Assembly (NCBI RefSeq): GCF_003340495.1
Contig: NZ_QASA01000001.1
Span: forward strand, 3,038,001-3,102,000
Source: Adhaeribacter pallidiroseus
GTDB taxonomy: Bacteria > Bacteroidota > Bacteroidia > Cytophagales > Hymenobacteraceae
Length of the DNA: 64,000 nt
Direction: 5' to 3'
The notes under the pieces are model-generated. The model did no database searches. It had not been told where the DNA came from and saw only the letters and a list, made by a program, of their open reading frames with translations. Positions 35,409 through 43,567 of this stretch are shown here, piece by piece (within the stretch, counting starts at the first letter, position 1; every line of letters begins with the position of its first letter). A program made the translations under genes and the position numbers.

Positions 35409-38400
35409 TCACTTGGTTAAGAGTAGTTTTTGGGTGTATTGGTGGGTAGGAGTTTGTAACTGTAACAAGTACATCCCGGCTTCTTGCTTACTAGCTTGCC
35501 ATTCCAGCTCGTAGGGCTGATTGGCTTGTGCTTCCTCTTGCCCTAAGGTGGTGATGACGCGCCCTTGGCTATCAAGTACCCGCAAGATAACCGCTTGTGT
35601 TTCCGGTAAAGTAAAGCGCACGGTTACTTTTTTCTGGAACGGATTCGGGTAGGCTAGCAAGGTTGTTAATTCTGCAGGAGTAACCGAGGCTTCTGGTTCA
35701 AAAGCCGTTCTGTTCGCAATTACCCTATCAGCTTCTCTGCTACCTTTCACCAGCCAGTAATCTTTTACGCCTTGGCTCGGTTGCGTTCTATCGCCACTTA
35801 CCGCCGAAATGGAGCGACCAGCCAACAGGTAGCCGCCATCATTAGTGAGGACCATGGCCCGGAGTTCCTCGTCTTGGCTCCCGCCATAACGTTTATCCTG
35901 AACTACCCCGGAACGATTGGCTTCCACTACCCAGTAATCACTGCCCCCTTGACTATCTTGCGTTTTATCCAGCCACTTACCCGAGCGGGAAGTACCGGCC
36001 AGTAAATAGTTACCGTCGTTGGTTACCTGCACCGCTCGTAGTTCCTCTTCTAAGTTGCCTCCGAATAGCCGATCCCACACTTTGGTGCCCGTACTGGTAA
36101 TTTCTAGCAGCCAGTAGTCGGTTAAACCTCTACTGCGGTAAGTCAAATCCCCTCCAGACTGGGAAGCCGTGGTACCCGCTAAATACAGGTTGCCGGTAGG
36201 CGTTGTACCCAAGGCCATCAGCTTATCATCCCGGGAACCGCCAAAGCGCCGGTCCCAGATTTTCTCTCCGTTGCCTCCCAGGCGTACCACCCAGAAATCA
36301 CTCATACCCCGGTTACCTTGCGTGCGATCCCCTCCGGAACTAGACTGCGAGCTGCCGCCCACCAGCAAGTTACCATCCGGAGCTAAAGCTAAGTCTTCCA
36401 GAATGTCATCGGCACTACCGCCGTAACTCCGATCCCAGACTTTCTGGCCATCGGGGTTGATTTTGAGTACCCAGTAATCCTGACCACCTTTACCCGCCTG
36501 GCTCTTGTCGCCACTTTGGGGCGAGTTGCTGCTGCCGGCTAACAGGTAGCGCCCCGAGGCCAGTTGAATCACTTTCTTTAATTCATCGTCACCGGTACCG
36601 CCGTAACGTTGGTCCCAAAGCTTATTACCTTGGGCGTCCGTTTTCACGATCCAGTAATCCCGGCCACCTCTACTTACCTGGCTTTTATCCCCGCTCTGCT
36701 GCGAATAAGAAGAACCAGCCAGTAAGTAACCACCATCCTGCGTCTGGATGACAGTATTGAGGTAATCATCCGAGTAACCACCAAAGCGTTTATCCCACTG
36801 TTTCTTACCGTTCTTGTCCGATTTCACAATCCAGTAGTCGTTTTTACCCTGGCTAATTTGGGTTTTATCACCGATTGCTCCCGAGTTGGTGTAACCACCA
36901 GATAAATAGCCGCCATCCTGCGTTTTGATCACCGAGGTTAGATTATCCGTGCCAGATCCCCCGTACCGCATATTCCAGGTGCTGGCAACTAGCGGAGTTT
37001 TATCTTTTATTTTGATGATCCAATAATCCTTGAGGCCTTTTAACTCTTCGGCCCGGTCAACGCCAGCGGGGGAATCCGTAACGCCGCCAATTAAGTAGCT
37101 ATTATCCGGGTTAGCGATTAAGGCTTTAAATTCTTCTTCGTGGCCTGTTCCGCCAAAAGTTTTGTCCCACAGTTTCTGACCAGCACCATCCAACTTTACT
37201 ACCCAGTAATCTTCCTCATACTTGCCTCCCCGATTGGCTTCACTCTTATCACCGTAAATGCCGGAACGGGAATTACCACCTAGTAAGTAACCGCCATCTG
37301 CGGTAGCCGCTATTTTAACCAAAATATCCCAACTGTTTCCCCCAATGGTTTTATCCCATTGTTTTTTACCCGTGGCATCTACTTTCAATACCCAATAGTC
37401 CCCAGTAACAAAATTTCCTTCCGGCAGCCCTTTATTGCCTTCACTTTTATCGCCACCGGCCCCGGATTGGGAAGTCCAACCGAGCAAGTACCCGCCATCT
37501 AACGTAGAAATTACCTGTACCAAGGATTCTACACCGCCACCTTTGTAGATTTTATTCCAAAGCTTATGGCCATTCGCATCGATCTTCATAATACCTTGTC
37601 CGAGGTATTTAGGCTCCTTAGTACCAGAGTTAGTTTCCTGGAATGCCCCGCCTAGTATGTATCCTCCATCGGCCGTAGCTAATAAAGAGCTAAATACGGT
37701 AGAAAACTTTATTCCCCAGACTTGCTTACCCGCTGCATCCAGCTTTAACACCAAATTCGTATTTCTTCCTAAATCTCCATCCTCAAAATTCAGCAAGAAG
37801 CCGCCGTCCGGGCCAATTATCAGGTTCTTCAACCGGTCTCGTCCAAACTGTCTGCGCAGGCTTTTATCCCATAACTTATTTCCCTGGGCATCAATCCGGA
37901 CTATCCAGTAATCAAAACAGCTGTTGGCACTCGCACAAGCTTCGCTTTTATCGCCAGTTTTGCCGGAGTTTGAGTTACCAGCTAGTAAAAAGCCGCCGTC
38001 AGGCGTAGCTACCATGGCGGCTAGTTCCTCCCAGCCATCTCCTCCGAAGGTTTTATCCCATAACCGATGACCATTGGCATCTACTTTTACTACCCAATAA
38101 TCTAAGTATCCTTCGTTAGGATACGGATAAGCACAAAATCTTTCTGGTCCCCGCAGATTTTCACTTTTATCGCCACCTTTCTTTGAATCAGAACTACCCC
38201 CCAGCAGGTAACCACCATCCGCCGAAGCAACCATGGTAGTAAAGATAGATGTGCCAAAATCATTACAATCCGACTCGGGAGCTTGCGGAGTTATTGTTAC
38301 CACTCCGCCGTATGTTTTATTCCAAACTTGGGTAATGGGTAAATTATATACTTCAAATTTTTCAATTATTTCCCGTGCCGCATCGTAAGTAGCATTGCCC

Positions 38401-40019
38401 GCTTGGCTAGCTTTCACGGTTACCAGACCCAGGCCAGTAAAGGTAAGCTGATTGTTTTTAATCTTAGCCGGACCAGAAACTACGGTAAAGCTAACGGGTA
38501 AACCAGAAGTAGAAGTAGCTTGCAAGGTAATAGAAGCAGTTGCTATATCCTGATTCGGGATGTTTTTAAAGGTAATCGCTTGTTCTTTACCCGTGTTGAT
38601 GTTATTATCCAGTTTAACGATCCAATAGTCTAACGAACCTCTGGAGGTTTCTGATTTATCACCTTTTACTCCAGAGTTAGAAGCGCCGGCGAGTACGTAA
38701 TGACCATCCCGAAGTTGGATAGCGGCGGCCATTTTATCATCATATTCACTGCCAATGGTTTTGTCCCAGGCTTTGCTGCCGTTAGCATTTAGTTTTACAA
38801 TCCAATAATCATAGATGGGCGATTCATCCGTGTAATAATTTAAACCCTGATTGCCTTCTCTTTTGTCACCCGAAGCATCGGAATTAGAAGAACCCCCAAT
38901 CAGATAACCTCCATCTGTGGTTTGCAGGACAGTGGTTAAGCCTTCATAAGCATTTCCGCCTAAAGTCTTATCCCACACTTTGGTACCATCGGCTTTGAGC
39001 TTAATAACCCAATAGTCCATATAACCATTTTTTGCTTCCGACTTGTCGCCGCTAATATCTGAGTAAGAAGTACCACCTAAAATATACCCTCCGTCCTGGG
39101 TTTGCACCAAAGAAAATAGCGTATCAGAACTGTTACCACCAAAAGTTTTATCCCATTCTTTATTTCCATCAGCATTTATTTTTATTACCCAGTAGTCCTC
39201 ATCACCTTTACTGGCTTGTGTTTTATCTCCGCTAATGCCGGAATAAGATTCTCCCCCTAAAATATAGCCGCCATCGCTGGTTTTTTGCAGCGAAAGTAAG
39301 CCATCATAACTATTGCCGCCAAAGGTTTTGTCCCAAGCTTTACTGCCATCGGCATTTACTTTTACGATCCAGAAATCATAAGAAGCCACCTTGCCTCCTT
39401 TATCCGGATCTGACTTTGAACCGGATACGGGCGAATTAGAGGTGCCTCCCAGTAGAAAGCCGCCATCGTTGGTTAGCACTAAACTCGAAAAACGATCTAT
39501 ATCGCTGCCACCAAAAGTTCGGTCCCACATTTTTACCCCATTGGCATTGAGCTTAACCAGCCAATAATCATTGGGGCCAAACGAAGCCTGGCTTTTTACG
39601 CCGCTAATCGGCGATGCTGAAGTGCCCCCCAGAATATAACCGCCATCGGGTGTTTGCTGTACAGTTTTCAACTCATCGCGTTCTTTACCGCCAAAAGCAT
39701 TATCCCAGGCTTTTGTGCCATCGGCATTTAATTTTACGACCCAATAATCGACATCCCCGCGGCTGATGCTGGTTCTATCGCCTCCTTTTCCGGAGCGAGA
39801 AGTACCTCCCAAAATAAAACCACCATCGCGGGTTTGTTCAATCGAACTGATCTCGTCTTCTTCGGAACCACCGTAGGTTTTATCCCAAACTTTATGTTGA
39901 GCCGAAGCAAAATTTAAAAAATTAAAGTAAATAAGTAAAAACACTCCGAAAGAACGCCACCACGGCTTCGTATCTCGAGTGGTTAGCAGTCGGTGCACTA
40001 GGGTAATTTTTGTTTTCAT
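35409..40019 (-). CDS. Giant triple seven-bladed propeller T9SS protein (paralogue 2)
   Basis: A 1,536-residue secreted protein with signal peptide cut after FASA/Q (residue 40). Organisation parallels paralogue 1: seven WDKTFGG...GDK...DYWIVK blades (residues 41-470), an Ig-like domain (about 478-560, AITFKNIPNQDIATASITLQ), seven blades, a linker (KIKDKTPLVAS), seven blades, then a type A sorting domain (AYPNPFQKKVTVRFTLPE ... GMYLLQLQTPTHQ ... KLLLTK) from about 1452. Blades 3 and 4 of the second propeller are divergent (SLRRQFGRDR; GIKFSTVFSS). Tandem, same-direction arrangement and shared upstream motif suggest gene duplication. Function unknown; surface adhesion or glycan/protein binding is plausible. 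Confidence 0.88.
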   Translation of the reverse strand: MKTKITLVHRLLTTRDTKPWWRSFGVFLLIYFNFLNFASAQHKVWDKTYGGSEEDEISSIEQTRDGGFILGGTSRSGKGGDRTSISRGDVDYWVVKLNADGTKAWDNAFGGKERDELKTVQQTPDGGYILGGTSASPISGVKSQASFGPNDYWLVKLNANGVKMWDRTFGGSDIDRFSSLVLTNDGGFLLGGTSNSPVSGSKSDPDKGGKVASYDFWIVKVNADGSKAWDKTFGGNSYDGLLSLQKTSDGGYILGGESYSGISGDKTQASKGDEDYWVIKINADGNKEWDKTFGGNSSDTLFSLVQTQDGGYILGGTSYSDISGDKSEAKNGYMDYWVIKLKADGTKVWDKTLGGNAYEGLTTVLQTTDGGYLIGGSSNSDASGDKREGNQGLNYYTDESPIYDYWIVKLNANGSKAWDKTIGSEYDDKMAAAIQLRDGHYVLAGASNSGVKGDKSETSRGSLDYWIVKLDNNINTGKEQAITFKNIPNQDIATASITLQATSTSGLPVSFTVVSGPAKIKNNQLTFTGLGLVTVKASQAGNATYDAAREIIEKFEVYNLPITQVWNKTYGGVVTITPQAPESDCNDFGTSIFTTMVASADGGYLLGGSSDSKKGGDKSENLRGPERFCAYPYPNEGYLDYWVVKVDANGHRLWDKTFGGDGWEELAAMVATPDGGFLLAGNSNSGKTGDKSEACASANSCFDYWIVRIDAQGNKLWDKSLRRQFGRDRLKNLIIGPDGGFLLNFEDGDLGRNTNLVLKLDAAGKQVWGIKFSTVFSSLLATADGGYILGGAFQETNSGTKEPKYLGQGIMKIDANGHKLWNKIYKGGGVESLVQVISTLDGGYLLGWTSQSGAGGDKSEGNKGLPEGNFVTGDYWVLKVDATGKKQWDKTIGGNSWDILVKIAATADGGYLLGGNSRSGIYGDKSEANRGGKYEEDYWVVKLDGAGQKLWDKTFGGTGHEEEFKALIANPDNSYLIGGVTDSPAGVDRAEELKGLKDYWIIKIKDKTPLVASTWNMRYGGSGTDNLTSVIKTQDGGYLSGGYTNSGAIGDKTQISQGKNDYWIVKSDKNGKKQWDKRFGGYSDDYLNTVIQTQDGGYLLAGSSYSQQSGDKSQVSRGGRDYWIVKTDAQGNKLWDQRYGGTGDDELKKVIQLASGRYLLAGSSNSPQSGDKSQAGKGGQDYWVLKINPDGQKVWDRSYGGSADDILEDLALAPDGNLLVGGSSQSSSGGDRTQGNRGMSDFWVVRLGGNGEKIWDRRFGGSRDDKLMALGTTPTGNLYLAGTTASQSGGDLTYRSRGLTDYWLLEITSTGTKVWDRLFGGNLEEELRAVQVTNDGNYLLAGTSRSGKWLDKTQDSQGGSDYWVVEANRSGVVQDKRYGGSQDEELRAMVLTNDGGYLLAGRSISAVSGDRTQPSQGVKDYWLVKGSREADRVIANRTAFEPEASVTPAELTTLLAYPNPFQKKVTVRFTLPETQAVILRVLDSQGRVITTLGQEEAQANQPYELEWQASKQEAGMYLLQLQTPTHQYTQKLLLTK

Positions 40020-40402
40020 TGTTAGGTTTTAAGAAGTAGCAAGTAAATACAGCGAAACTTATCAATAGCTTAATAAATAAAGTTCGGCTTTTTACGAATC
40101 GAATAAATCAGCAAAAGGTAGGGCTTCCGCAATCATAACACAATACCTAAACTTAGGTATTTAGTGGTGTATTGAGTTAGATTTTGGTTATTAAGCCTGA
40201 CTGGGAGGTACTAAATTTACAATTTTTGTTTGTCATTCATCAGTTTTCAAAATGGGAAAATAGACTAGATTTTCTGAAGATAAGCAGGTTAGTTACAATT
40301 GTAAATCGTTTTTAGCTAAAAATACAGGTAATTAAACTTATTCGGATGCAACTAAATTGTTTTGGCTGGAATCTTAATGATAACTACCAACCTAAAAAAG
40401 CT
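40020..40402. other. Divergent spacer between propeller paralogue 2 and the lipoprotein
   Basis: Contains the palindrome/promoter module at 40112-40161 for the minus-strand gene. I see no ORF of merit. The plus-strand frame of the lipoprotein is open back to 40346 but without a convincing leader. Confidence 0.5.
40112..40161 (-). promoter_or_regulatory. Palindrome-plus-promoter module of propeller paralogue 2
   Basis: The same 20-bp palindrome AATACCTAAACTTAGGTATT at 40142-40161, 123 bp upstream of the start codon at 40019. On the minus strand the -7-like TACCTTTTG (40120-40112) follows after exactly 21 bases. The sequence between palindrome and -7 differs between the two copies while the spacing is conserved, which argues for function. 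Confidence 0.65.
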
Positions 40403-40828
40403 ATGAAAAAGATACTTGTATTTGTAACCGCCTTATTTTGGATTACTGCCTGTGAACAAGAAGAAATTTTAAATAACTCTGGAAAAGAGCAAGAAGCTTC
40501 TACTAAATCTATAATTGGTAAATGGAATTGGATTCGTACGGATGGCGGCTTAGCTTTTCACATTCATGAAACGCCCAAAACTACCGGCAAAGAAATTACA
40601 TTAGAATTTAAAGCAAATAATCAGTTTCGGAAGTATGTGAATGGCGTTCTCGAATCTCAAGGAACTTATTCGCTTAGTAGCCGGACCTGTATTCATACCC
40701 ACGAGGAAAAACAAGTGATTAGCATTCCATCCGAAATGGACATGATGATTGAAAGTATGGATGCTAACAACTTACAATTATCCGACGAAAACTTTGATGG
40801 ATTAGGTAGTCAATACCAGAGAAAGTAG
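40403..40828 (+). CDS. Lipocalin-like small lipoprotein
   Basis: A 141-residue protein starting MKKILVFVTALFWITAC, with the lipobox WITAC placing the lipidated Cys at residue 17. The mature part has SIIGKWNWIRTDGGLAFHIHE and FKANNQFRKYVNGVLESQGTY, the pattern of Bacteroidota lipocalin-like (DUF4923/Lipocalin_4-type) proteins that form a small beta-barrel. Two Cys remain, the lipidated one and one in SRTCIHTHEEK. Ligand unknown. The longer frame from 40346 adds 19 residues upstream that would bury the signal peptide, so 40403 is preferred. Confidence 0.8.
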   Translation: MKKILVFVTALFWITACEQEEILNNSGKEQEASTKSIIGKWNWIRTDGGLAFHIHETPKTTGKEITLEFKANNQFRKYVNGVLESQGTYSLSSRTCIHTHEEKQVISIPSEMDMMIESMDANNLQLSDENFDGLGSQYQRK

Positions 40829-40934
40829 AACGTAACTAACAGATATTTACTATGCGTAAAAAGTAATACCTTTGCTTTACTCCTAGCGTTTTAGCGGTGC
40901 CAATTGCTACGGACATCAAACAAAGAAACAGACT

Positions 40935-40969
40935 AAGCCTAGCCAAACAGTGCTTGGTTGGCTAGGCCT
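40935..40969. terminator. Hairpin between lipoprotein and trehalase genes
   Basis: AAGCCTAGCCAA (40935-40946) pairs with TTGGCTAGGCCT (40958-40969) with one mismatch, between convergent genes. There is no T run, so it may be a pause site or a weak bidirectional terminator. Confidence 0.4.
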
Positions 40970-41054
40970 CCATCGCTTTCAGACTGCTACTTTAACCCGA
41001 TCAAAGCCCGGAGCATGCCAAAAATTTAAAAAATTTGGGTGAGTGCTGCTCTTT

Positions 41055-42695
41055 TTATTCCACTATAACCGGATCTATCGGATCGTTTTTACCCTCCGAA
41101 AGTAGTTTTAACAATACGCCATTGGTCCAGCCAAAGCCATCCTGTAAAGGATACTCCCCTCCTCCGGCCTCCGATTCGCTATTTTCAACATTATATTTTT
41201 CTACGAGCTTGCCCGTGGTTTTAAATACTTCAATGTTTAACTGAATCCAGCTTTGTTTTATTTTTTCGGCTAAGTCGTGGTGGCCGTAGTTCCGGAGAGC
41301 CACGATGCTGATGTATTGCAAAGGGGCCCAGGCATTGGGAGCATCCCATTGCTCGTGGGTGTAGTTCAGCGTAGTAATTAATCCGCCGGGTTTTAAGAAA
41401 TCTGTCTCCAGTTTCTCGGCTACGCAATTAGCTTGTTTGGGCAGCACCATATTAAAAAAAAGCGGAAAACAGGCAGCCAAAGTAAAGGCCGGGGTATTTT
41501 GCCGGGCTACAAAATCGTAGTCCATAAAAAAGTTTTCTTTTGTATTCCAGCAGTAGCGCAACAAGGTTTTCTTTCTTTTTTGGGCCAATTCTTTATAATG
41601 GTCGGCCTGCTCAATGTTTTGTTCCAGTTGGGCAATATGGGCTAAAGTTACCTCTACATTATAAAGCAAAGCGTTTAAATCTACCGGAATAATATCGGTG
41701 GTATGAATGGTTTTCATGGTTTGGCCATCGGCAAACCACCGGCTGCTGAAATCCCAGCCCGACTCGGCGGCAGCCCGGATGTGGCGGTATAAATCTTCTG
41801 GTTGCTGCGCGCTTAACTTAGCCAGATCTACGTCTTCGATGTACGACTCGGGCCGCGGATCGGGGCAATCGTCCCAGTACCGGTTGAGCATGCAGCCATC
41901 GGGCATACGCACCACGCGGCGGTAAGTAGGCTTTTCCTCCGACAAACTTAAAGCTCCATCCATCCAGTAATGATATTCTTTTTTTAAAGCGGGCGCGTAC
42001 GCAGGCCATATTTCGTCGCCTTTAATTTCGCTGAGTAATTGCAGCATTAAGGCGTAAAAAGGCGGCTGAGACCGGGTGGTGTAATAGCTGCGGTTCCCGT
42101 TGGGGATATGGCCCACCGATTCGATGAGAAAAGTAAAGTTATTTACCATTTCTTCTATTAACTGGTAAGAGCCGTTTTCTTTTAAGCCCAACATACTAAA
42201 ATAGCTATCCCAGTAATAAATTTCGCGGAAACGGCCACCCGGCACCAAGTACGGATTTGGTAAGTCAATGCGGGAACTAAAATCATTAATTGCCTGCCGG
42301 GTGAGCAAGGGCCATAATTTATTAATATGTTCCGTAACCGGTAAAGTAGTATCGGAGGTAAAATTAGCGGCCGGAGTGGCCGGTAATTTAAAATTTTGCA
42401 GCACAAAAGCTTTTAAGTCAAAATCGGGTTTGTCTTTTTCGCTGTTATAAGCTTCCCGAATAAGTTCTGGCGCCAGTACCGGAATACAATCCGGAAAAGT
42501 TTTAGAATCCGGGAAAATACCCTGGCTTTGTACTGCCTTAAAAAGTTCGGGGTATTGTTCCTGGGGTTTTAATTGTTCGTCCTGAGCCAGGTAGCCCCAC
42601 AAAAACAAAGAACTACTGGTAAAAGCTACAAGCAGCGTATAAAGAATGTTTATTTTTTCAAAATCAAGCAGTGTTAATGCGTGGAGCCAGGTCAT
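41055..42695 (-). CDS. treA: Alpha,alpha-trehalase, GH37
   Basis: Hydrolyses trehalose to two glucoses; 546 residues. A hydrophobic N-terminal segment (INILYTLLVAFTSSSLFLWGYLA) acts as signal or membrane anchor, implying periplasmic location. Both GH37 signatures are visible: PGGRFREIYYWDSYF (about residue 152) and QWDAPNAWAP (about residue 450). The catalytic acid Asp is expected in ESGWDFSSRWF and the base Glu near the C-terminal EAGGGEYPLQDGFGWTNGV. Both regions look intact. The gene is monocistronic and convergent with the lipoprotein gene. In the periplasm it would feed glucose uptake from external trehalose. Confidence 0.95.
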   Translation of the reverse strand: MTWLHALTLLDFEKINILYTLLVAFTSSSLFLWGYLAQDEQLKPQEQYPELFKAVQSQGIFPDSKTFPDCIPVLAPELIREAYNSEKDKPDFDLKAFVLQNFKLPATPAANFTSDTTLPVTEHINKLWPLLTRQAINDFSSRIDLPNPYLVPGGRFREIYYWDSYFSMLGLKENGSYQLIEEMVNNFTFLIESVGHIPNGNRSYYTTRSQPPFYALMLQLLSEIKGDEIWPAYAPALKKEYHYWMDGALSLSEEKPTYRRVVRMPDGCMLNRYWDDCPDPRPESYIEDVDLAKLSAQQPEDLYRHIRAAAESGWDFSSRWFADGQTMKTIHTTDIIPVDLNALLYNVEVTLAHIAQLEQNIEQADHYKELAQKRKKTLLRYCWNTKENFFMDYDFVARQNTPAFTLAACFPLFFNMVLPKQANCVAEKLETDFLKPGGLITTLNYTHEQWDAPNAWAPLQYISIVALRNYGHHDLAEKIKQSWIQLNIEVFKTTGKLVEKYNVENSESEAGGGEYPLQDGFGWTNGVLLKLLSEGKNDPIDPVIVE

Positions 42696-43100
42696 AATTC
42701 AAATAAATATTATTTTGGGATGTTTTACGAAGTAAGTACCCGGAAACAAAAAAATTAGTTCGGTTTTTTAAGAAGCTCTGTTTAAAGTTTAAATATTAAT
42801 AAAGTTATTGCAATTACACATATGAGCTAAGGCGCCATACCGGATAAGGAGGCATGGGTTGGTAGAAATTACCCTAGAATATGGCTTATTGTTAGTAGAA
42901 AAAATTAGTAACGGCCAAGAGGGCTTTTTGAAAAATACTGGAGCTATACCGGGTAAGATGTAAGGTGATTTTTTAATTTTTTTCGGCCTTTAAGCCCGAA
43001 ATTTTTATGGTATACTGAGAATTATTAACTAGAAGCTGTTATTTATTGTTTGTTTGCTTATACCCTACGGATATTAACTCTTCCATTAAAAATTAAAAAA
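42696..43100. other. 405-bp divergent spacer
   Basis: AT-rich region between trehalase and the LprI-like gene. I see no ORF, no clear TAnnTTTG match and no strong inverted repeat. Confidence 0.4.
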
Positions 43101-43493
43101 ATGAAAAAGATTCTCACCGTATTCTTTACATTAATGGTTACCTGGGCTTATGGGCAAACCCAAGCCCAAATGAGCAATAAGGCTTATGCCAGTTACCAGA
43201 AAGCCGACCTGGAATTAAATAAAGTTTATAAAAGTATTTTGGTAAAGTATAAAGCCGATGTCGAATTTTTAAAAAATTTAAAAGCGTCGCAACGTATTTG
43301 GGTGAGTTTTCGGGATGCAGAATTAAAAATGAAATATCCCAACCGGGAGCCCGGATATTACGGCTCTATCCATCCGGTTTGCCGAGCCAGTTACCTCGAA
43401 AACTTAACCCTGGAAAGAACCCGAAAGCTCCGGGAATGGCTGAAAGAGGTAAACGAAGGTGATGCTTGTACGGGATCTGTTCAAGCCAAATAA
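43101..43493 (+). CDS. LprI/DUF1311-family secreted protein
   Basis: A 130-residue protein with a signal peptide (MKKILTVFFTLMVTWAYGQ). The mature part matches the lysozyme-inhibitor LprI N-terminal/DUF1311 family: SNKAYASYQKADLELNKVYK, LKNLKASQRIWVSFRDAELK and CRASYLENLTLERTRKLREW, with two Cys probably disulfide-bonded (CRAS ... DACTG). Known members inhibit lysozyme or are uncharacterised small envelope proteins. Start 43101 follows directly after an A-rich stretch and places the signal peptide at the very N-terminus; the open frame upstream to 43050 is excluded. Confidence 0.85.
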   Translation: MKKILTVFFTLMVTWAYGQTQAQMSNKAYASYQKADLELNKVYKSILVKYKADVEFLKNLKASQRIWVSFRDAELKMKYPNREPGYYGSIHPVCRASYLENLTLERTRKLREWLKEVNEGDACTGSVQAK

Positions 43494-43520
43494 TGCCGCA
43501 TTTCTCCTGCACAAAATCAA

Positions 43521-43550
43521 AAAAAAGGGCTACCAATGGTAGCCCTTTTT
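43521..43550. terminator. Bidirectional terminator between LprI-like and giant genes
   Basis: GGGCTACC (43527-43534) pairs with GGTAGCCC (43538-43545), flanked by A6 on the left and T5 on the right, so it serves both convergent genes. Confidence 0.85.
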
Positions 43551-43567
43551 CTAATTTTTTAAAATTA

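Noticed and set aside
30588-40019. Regular DNA repeats resembling a CRISPR or satellite array
   Set aside because: The repeats have period of about 150-200 bp, stay in frame and encode propeller blades; no short identical direct repeats with unique spacers.
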